DNA from: Lactifluus volemus
Lineage: Eukaryota; Basidiomycota; Agaricomycetes; Russulales; Russulaceae
Length of the DNA stretch: 64,000 bases
Direction: 5' to 3'
Assembly (NCBI GenBank): GCA_022376515.1
Contig: WTXI01000033.1
Span: forward strand, 124,001-188,000
Positions 57,499-64,000 of the stretch are shown here, in pieces. The translations under genes and the position numbers were made by a program. The notes below the pieces were generated by a model. That model saw nothing but the letters and a program-made list of their open reading frames with translations. It did not search any database and was not told the origin of the DNA. Every line of letters starts with the position of its first letter. Positions within the stretch are counted from its first letter, which is position 1.

Positions 57499-60203
57499 AT
57501 GTCCCAACCTACTAACCGAGTCGTCAACGTAGAGGGCAATGCGAGGGAGAGAACTGACACAAGTACGTCACGGTCATCCCCAGGCCATTTTTCTTTCCCT
57601 AACTTCATTTTTGTCATGGCCCACAGACGGAGATCCCAATGTCCCTCAATCAGCACAACGTCAACCATCACAGGATCAGTCCAACTTTTCCGATGGATCG
57701 GGTCCACTTTTCAACATGTACGTAGAGAGGGCCGAGAAGGAGGACAAGGAACAGGCCGATCGATGGCAGAAGGATGCAGATGGTATCCTTATCTTTGTTA
57801 GTCTTCATATCAGTCTCCACACAGTGAGCGTAGTGATGATGAAATTCATAGACCGGATTATTCTCTGCTGCAGTTGCAGCATTGGGCGCGGTGTCCATTC
57901 AAGACTTGAGGCCAAATCCACAGGATACCACCGCATTCTATGTCGGACAGATCTACCAGCTACTCGCTGACCCGAACATATCCCGTACATCCATCCTTGC
58001 AACTCCAGCTCAACCTCCCCCATTCTCTCCACCAACATATGCAATCTGGGTCAACTCACTTTGGTTCCTGAGCTTGGCCATCAGCCTTACATGTGCACTT
58101 TTGGCGACATTGTTACAACAGTGGGCGCGCCGGTATATCACAGTCACTCACCTACCACGATACAGTCCACACAACCGAGCACGGATCCGTGCATTTTTTG
58201 CAGATGGAGTGGAAAGGCTTCATCTTCCTGGGGCGGTCGAAACGTTGCCCACATTGCTACATCTTTCCCTATTCCTCTTCTTTTTCGGTCTCCTGATCTT
58301 CTTATTCAACATCAATCACACCGCCTTCCGTCTCGTTGCTTGGTGGATCGGACTTTCTGGAGGACTATACGGATGTATCACGGTGATGCCGATCTTCTGT
58401 CACGACAGCCCGTATTATGCACCTCTTTCCTCGACAGCTTGGTTCCTATATAATGCGGTCCTTTATGGTATCTTCTATACTCTCAAAAGAGGCTTCTGCT
58501 TTTGTTTTTGTTCTTGCTTGTGCTCCACAACCTGGCGCCATATGTCGCACACCTGTCGCGACCGGACCCTGTGGGGTATAGTGAAGACAGCTCAAGAAAC
58601 CGCAAGGAAATCATCAAAGAAAATCGACACACATATTTTGAAATGGATATTCAACTCTCTGGACGAAGACCGCGAAATGGAACAGTTCTGCGAGGGCATC
58701 CCTGGCTTCTGTAGCTCAAAAGTGGTCAAGGAGCCTAAAGAAGTCCTTGCTAAACTGGATAGATGGGCATTGATCTCGGTTTTCCGTGGATTCCTGGGTC
58801 GTACTTGCTCATCTAGTTTGCTCTCTGAGAGAGAGAAAGAGAGGCGGATCATACTCTGCATGAAGGCCGTCGATGTATTTGACCTTCCATTCCCGATTTT
58901 TTGGCTCAATTTGAACGAAGAGGGCATGCATGAAATGTTTCAGTCTGTTCAAATGGGGCACTCACTCAGAAGCCGATGCTGTAGCAGCGATCTCCGAACC
59001 TCTTTCCCTGCGCAATCGATGGTTGCTGTGATCGTTGCAAGAGTACCAGAGCGCGATGACCGTTGGAAGGCCCTTATTAAGGCTCACTTAACCATATCGG
59101 ATGACGTTCTCCAGGACTACCTCGCACATGGTGACAGCGTGTTACTTGCCAACCTGATCTACTTCATCCGCCAGCTCTTTCGCTACTATCTCCATGGTAG
59201 GTTCCGCCACATTCACTACCCTGACGGTATTGTGGAAATGGTTTCCAAATTCGACATTCAAAATACCCTTCCTGGATTGAGGCACGACTTCTGTGCTTTG
59301 TGGAACGAAATCACTCGAGAAGCGCACGATGATCAGTCTTCTATCCTTTCTTGTCGTATTCTCTGGCCCATTCGGCATGTTTATATCTCATTACATCAAG
59401 GCATCGATTCTGCCCTGACAGCCTTCGATGCTGACACTGTTCATCGGCGCATTTTCTCCGAGCCACCCTCGTACCCATTGTGCAAAATTCCTGATCATCA
59501 TCCTACCATCACTTCACCCTCTTCCCACAATCTCGAAGCCATTCTGAACTGCAACACTCCTACAGCTCCTGACATAACCCCAGATTATAGCCGCATACAT
59601 CTCAAAGAACACACATCTCGGCACGATAACCATTCTCTACCAGTTAGTGAACGTCATGACGATGCTATTGCTACACCCGACCTAGCCACTGCCGAAACTC
59701 ACGCTGATACCCCAATTATCTCGCCCGTGGCCAACTCAGAGTCTCATTCTCGACCCGCCACGGCAGCCTCAACAACACTTTCTCCGTCGTCCCCCACCCT
59801 CCCATCTAATAGTACCGTCGCTCCGCAGTACAACACACTGGAAGATTTTGATCTTGTCCCTGATTCGATTGTACCCGAGATTCCACCATCATCTTCGTCA
59901 CCGTCAGTTCCCAGTGACACCCTTCCTGTGGACCCATTGACATTTCCCATATCCCAAATTGACCAAATCATCTCTCGTCCGGGGTCCTTGAGGCAAAGCT
60001 CACTCTCAGAAATCCCTTCCATGACAGCTCCACGGCAGGAGACCTTCGTATCACAACCAGAGTTGGCACCGATTGATGCACGGTTCAATGCCGATGACAA
60101 TTCTCGGACTCGAGAGCTTTCTAGAATCGTGGACTCGGAGGCCTTGCAACAGCCAGACGAGCAAGCGTTGCCCGTCCGTGACATGGCCTTCGATCCTGTG
60201 TGA
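57499..60203 (+). CDS. DUF6535 membrane protein, copy 7 (B type, mosaic)
   Basis: Exons 57499-57562, 57627-57796 and 57852-60203 give 861 residues. The family signature and the four membrane segments are intact. The variable cassette (KRGFCFCFCSCLCSTTWRHM, 58450-58563) is unusually rich in Cys and Phe. Other private stretches are FPIFWLNLNEEGMHEMF and YLHGRFRHIHYPDG. The segment AFDADTVHRRIFSEPPS combines an A-like DADTV with a B-like continuation, so this copy is also mosaic. It ends MAFDPV like copy 4. CACGTG is at 57409-57414. Confidence 0.9.
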
Positions 60204-61080
60204 GCGTTGTTGACTCGCAAGTTGACGTGGATGTGATGACGGGATTGGATATTTGTAAGTTGATTTGTCTCTGAGAGCTTTATCAAAGTTCAATGTGACT
60301 GCAGATGATGGTTGCGGATTCAGCTTGACCAAAATTGACATGCCTATAAAGTAGGTAGTTCGGTATGTTAGGGATATGATGTTGAGTTTTGGGCTCAACC
60401 ACAGTTGGTTCAATTTTCAACTCCTCACTAATCCATCTGTATGATTCTCTATACTTTGTTGTCAGTTTCGTGCCTGCCGGCCTCGATGTATTCACGAGAT
60501 TGGGTAGACAATGCCCAAATGTATTGCACAAACCTTTTCTCTTTACGCGAAACTCGTTCAAATATTGACGCTGGTCAGGAGGAGGTATCCCTGGCGAAGG
60601 TGATCGTGGATTTCAATATAACGAGGAAAGATGAATCACCCAGTTCCCGAGCTCCCCGGTAGGAGGGTCGGATGACTCTGAGACGCCGGCGTGTTGGCTG
60701 GTGGTAGTCTGGTAGATAGAAAATCAGCAAGTGATATCTACATCGACACAGAAATGTACCTTACTCAGGCTACACTCTTTTAAAATAATCATGCTGTAGT
60801 TCCTTCGGATCTTTGTTTTCATCAGAGAGCGAGGATATACATACTACTAGTATGACGAACTTGACTGATCGGCAGAACACCCCCCAGGTAGCGGATCAAG
60901 AAGAGCGATAAGAAAGTTGATGATAGAAATATCACTCGGCTCATCATTCGTTCTCGGATTCGAGGTGTCTGTCCGAGTCGGTACATTTTCCCAACCTGAA
61001 AACAGTAACCTCTCGTCCCCTACCAAATGTAACTCGAATTTGACCAAGAATATACAAAATCGATAGAATCTACCCTTCCT
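60204..61080 (+). repeat. B-type 3' flank after copy 7
   Basis: Relative of 31612-32205 with a 3'-UTR intron (donor GTAAGT at 60255, acceptor near 60304) and the terminal GGAGGTATCCCTGGCGAAGG block at about 60580-60720. 60720-61080 shows nothing recognisable. Confidence 0.6.
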
Positions 61081-61680
61081 TCACCCACTGGGCTCAAGCA
61101 GATGAGCACCAAGCTGACACCGCTGCCTCGAGCAGGAGCAAAAATGACTGACCTTCGGGGCCATGCTGCCCTGGTGCGCTGGGCGATGAGAATATCTCAG
61201 GGTCGACTGTGCCATTACCCAACCATCCTTGATATTGATACTGCATCGGATCAGCTCCGGCGCACGAATCGCCGCAGGGATGTGCGTGACGTCTCCTGTG
61301 ATGCTCGCATAGCGGAACGTCGACGCGGCCAGGAGCACAGTCGAGGAGGTATCAGCGATTCAAGAGTGTCCCATTCGCTTGCTGAAAGTACAGAAACGTT
61401 GTTTTCCTTTTTTTTTTCTCCACGAGTTCAGTTTGAAAGAACAAAGAATGGCACATCAGGTGGAACTGCCATATGACATGGCCCTCACGCTGTGAGATCA
61501 TCATGAGTAGCGTGGAAATAGGGGAGACAGGGACAGCCTGAAAACACAGACTTGAGAAGGCTCTTGACGCGGAACGACCGTACGGCTAGGTTCCCGTCCA
61601 CCAAACCCATATCCGCAACACTACGTGGGGGGTACCAATAGTCTGACTACACACTACCGTGGCGAACCACCGTCGTAGTC
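61081..61680 (-). pseudogene. Relic of six-hairpin glycosidase
   Basis: The minus strand encodes LLAASTFRYASITGD and HIPAAIRAPELI, then diverged sequence up to a CSRQRCQLGAHLLE stretch that is the out-of-frame end of the former exon 5. The 5' exons are missing. The dispersed segment lies at 61505-61680. Confidence 0.72.
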
Positions 61681-61689
61681 GATTTGCAT

Positions 61690-63466
61690 CGTCCAATAGG
61701 TCCTCCGTGACAATGTGTCCGATTGTAGAGTAGTAGGTGTGGATGGCCCAAGCGCCATAGAACGAGGCACGCGCACGGGGACCGCTGGCTTGGTTGGCAT
61801 CGACCGGCTCCTCGTTATGTTGCCGCTACGTAGTCCCGTGTCACGACCGGTCCGACTAGCGGCATTGATTAGTAATACTTTCCCATCTCAAAGTCGCGCG
61901 TGTTGAGTCAAGTAAGCGTTGCGTTGAAGTATTGCCACGTTATTCTGTTCATGAATGATTTTCATTGTTTTGCTACCTTTCTTCCTTGTCTCCACACGGA
62001 GCCATGATTCTACATGACTCTGGAGTCTGTCAGGATCTCAAACTGAGATAGTTTTGAAGACAGCCAAGCAACTCACGTTTGGCGACGACGATGCGAGGTT
62101 GGGGCCGATTTTGGGTGAGCGCACGTGGTAGGGGAAGCGTATGAGGTGGCGCAAGATGGTGGAAAGGTGCCCTCTCAGTGTCTCCCATTTCCTTTTGCAT
62201 CTCCTGCTGAACTGCCTGAGCGAAATAATGGAGATGGTGCGGCAACGAGGGGCAAGTGCAAGTCGACAGCAAATAAAAGTACTAACCCTCAAAGACCCCC
62301 TTGGAAACTGCCCCGCATCCCAGCAGCACCTATCACGGAGCCTCCATCCCTGATGTGGTGTTGGCCCTCCGACAACTGTTGAAAGTAGCTCACCACCGGC
62401 CACCCCTGGGTGCTCGTCAGCAGGTACAATCTCATTCGACTTTGGCCCACTCGCATCGATTTCATCACAAGAAGGAGTTCATCGGAGTTCATGAGAAAGC
62501 GGGATCGCCGGATGCAGACATCGGCCGCTGGGAGACAGAATCGGCCGTGAGCGGGTTCTTACGTTTCTTTACGTTTCTGGAAAAAGGCAAGGTTTTGGGA
62601 AACGGTAAGGGCGCGTCCGTATTTGCAACAAGGGACTCTGCTCATGCTCCGGGACGAATTCATGGCCTGACCCCAAAAATCATGATTTTCAATGTATGTT
62701 TGACCTCAGCGCTCACTGGCAGCGGTGGGGGCATATCACAGTAAACGTCATCTCCATTAGTTGTTCGGGCCTCGCGTTTTCTGATCGTCAAGAGGGACAG
62801 CGTTATCGCACGGAGTTCAGGGCGCCGCCTCGAGAAGTAGATCATAAACTGAAAATTAGAAAGTCTACTGGCCAGTCCGGGTCCAAATGTCCAGCAGCTG
62901 TGCTCCCGGCCAGCCATCACTTCACGTCATTTTAGCTTTGAGGCCAGCCACTAGCGTGGACTTCACGTTATTGACGGAGGAGTGTACGTTTCAAACAGGG
63001 TCAGGCCCACAAGGACGTCGGGTGACGTTAGTGGCGAAAGCCCGTTATATGGCAGCGGCAGCGAGGTGGGCACCTCGGCAGTAGCAGACGGAGAGGTGAC
63101 ACGAGGGCAAGCGAATTGCGGGCCAGGCAACACGGAGGATGGGAGGGCAGAGAGGATTCAGAGCCAGTGCCAGTGCAGGCTCTAGACAGATGGAGCGCCT
63201 GCCAGCGTGAACGAGGTGGACTGCACAACTAGCGAAATGGAAGGCGCGTTCACAGGAGGTCTCAGCTACGCTGGCCACCAAAAAAGGAAGTGGGATTGGT
63301 GTCGGATCAGCACGCTACAAGCCCTACTGTACAATTAGCTATAGTACTGACATGTCTGCACCAACAGTAGTGAATTCAAACACATTCCAAATGGGTACAA
63401 CGGTAACTTGAATATCTTCAAGATATTAATAATTATAAATTCGTGCCTTTCAATTTTTCATACTAA
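61690..63466. repeat. Segment shared with 46080-47466
   Basis: Second copy of the large non-coding segment that precedes cupredoxin genes. It includes about 400 bp (62040-62440) that I do not find in the first copy; there the minus strand has an 80-codon frame with AVQQEMQKEMGDTERAPFHH, possibly an exon fragment of an unknown gene. Confidence 0.55.
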
Positions 63467-64000
63467 ATTTGAACTTCCATTGGACCCACTTGCTCTGTAG
63501 TATATATGGACTCAGAAATGCAAAAAGGTCGAGAGAAATCAAAGTAGTTCTACAGAACTTACTAACGGTTAGCCGTCAGTGACCAGGGTGGCGTCCGAGT
63601 CCGAGTTCTGGAATAGTAAGTTACGTAATGATGTTGGGCGTCCCTAACTTGGCCATCTCGCGATCGCATCAGTTCATAGCCTTAGCGCGCTCAGAGACAT
63701 CATCCCTTGCTCAAAGGGTATACAACTTATAATACCCAATAATATGCCGTGCAACAGAGTCTGTCACCGATCCTCGATCATTCCTCGCATTTATGGCTCA
63801 CCCTGAGGCTGTTTACCCAGTCGTCTACCTATCGGGTATCTCGGATGTACAATCCGCTGGCAGATCCACTTCACGTTTCTGCGCATTACTAGACACAGTG
63901 GATGCTTAATCAAATTTCTTCTAAGCCCCAGCCTTTCGCTATAAATATCCTCTGGTCGACAGATGCTGGCTGTACGAACTTGAACCCCCTTCTCCTATTC
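63467..64000 (+). promoter_or_regulatory. Promoter of a third cupredoxin gene, cut by the window edge
   Basis: Matches 32209-32745 and 47467-47995 with small indels, including TATAAATA at 63940-63947 and the following leader CTGGTCGACAGATGCTGGC. The ATG is expected about 40 bp past the window end. Confidence 0.8.

Noticed and set aside
25216..60203. Transposon-driven origin of the DUF6535 array
   Set aside because: I found no transposase, integrase, reverse transcriptase or long terminal repeats; flank homologies fit unequal exchange better.
1..64000. tRNA or rRNA genes
   Set aside because: No convincing tRNA B-box with a foldable cloverleaf or rRNA-like stretch was noticed; this was a visual check only, and a tRNAscan run would decide.

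Overview
The window looks like nuclear DNA of an agaricomycete (mushroom-forming basidiomycete). Genes carry many 45-90 nt GT-AG introns. The first gene is the 3' part of an agaricomycete-style NACHT/WD40 receptor. Seven genes belong to the DUF6535 membrane family, which is known mainly as an expanded family of these fungi. I see no tRNA, rRNA, CRISPR array or intact transposon.

Positions 1-23,420 are a conventional, gene-dense region with single-copy genes: the NLR-like gene (1-2901), the Hsp90 co-chaperone CNS1/TTC4 (3734-4987), ribosomal protein eS7 (5327-6128), a Rab-type GTPase with a long insertion (6503-7830), an AMMECR1-family protein (9571-10810), a mitochondrial PPR protein (minus, 10965-12833), ribosomal protein uL3 (minus, 12917-14419), the replication-checkpoint mediator MRC1/claspin (15017-20436), a small membrane protein (minus, 21153-21645) and a secreted six-hairpin glycosidase (minus, 21956-23419). 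uL3 and MRC1 are divergent across about 600 bp; four MluI cell-cycle boxes lie on the MRC1 side. As read here, the MRC1 frame shifts three times.

From about 24 kb to the end the window is accessory DNA built by repeated local duplication. It holds seven same-strand DUF6535 genes (25281-27556, 28916-31611, 34852-37174, 38533-41229, 41926-44202, 49554-52351, 57499-60203), two complete cupredoxin-like secreted proteins (32783-33640, 48036-48898) and the promoter of a third at the right edge, decayed fragments of the glycosidase, and one secreted protein with 48-bp coding repeats (55406-55903). The DUF6535 genes fall into a B type (copies 2, 4, 6, 7) and a shorter A type (copies 1 and 5, plus the 3' part of copy 3) that shares a nonsense codon. 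Copy 3 is a B/A chimera. Copies 1-2 and copies 3-4 are related by a segmental duplication of about 9.6 kb.

The most interesting signal is in the DUF6535 array. Near-identical membrane-domain sequence surrounds short stretches that differ strongly in sequence and length between copies. Together with mosaicism, a conserved CACGTG-type promoter site and conserved 3' introns, this resembles a diversifying recognition or surface gene family. That function is inference; nothing in the sequence states the biochemical role. The NLR-like gene at the left end shows a parallel pattern, with nearly identical WD40 repeats that vary at a few fixed positions.
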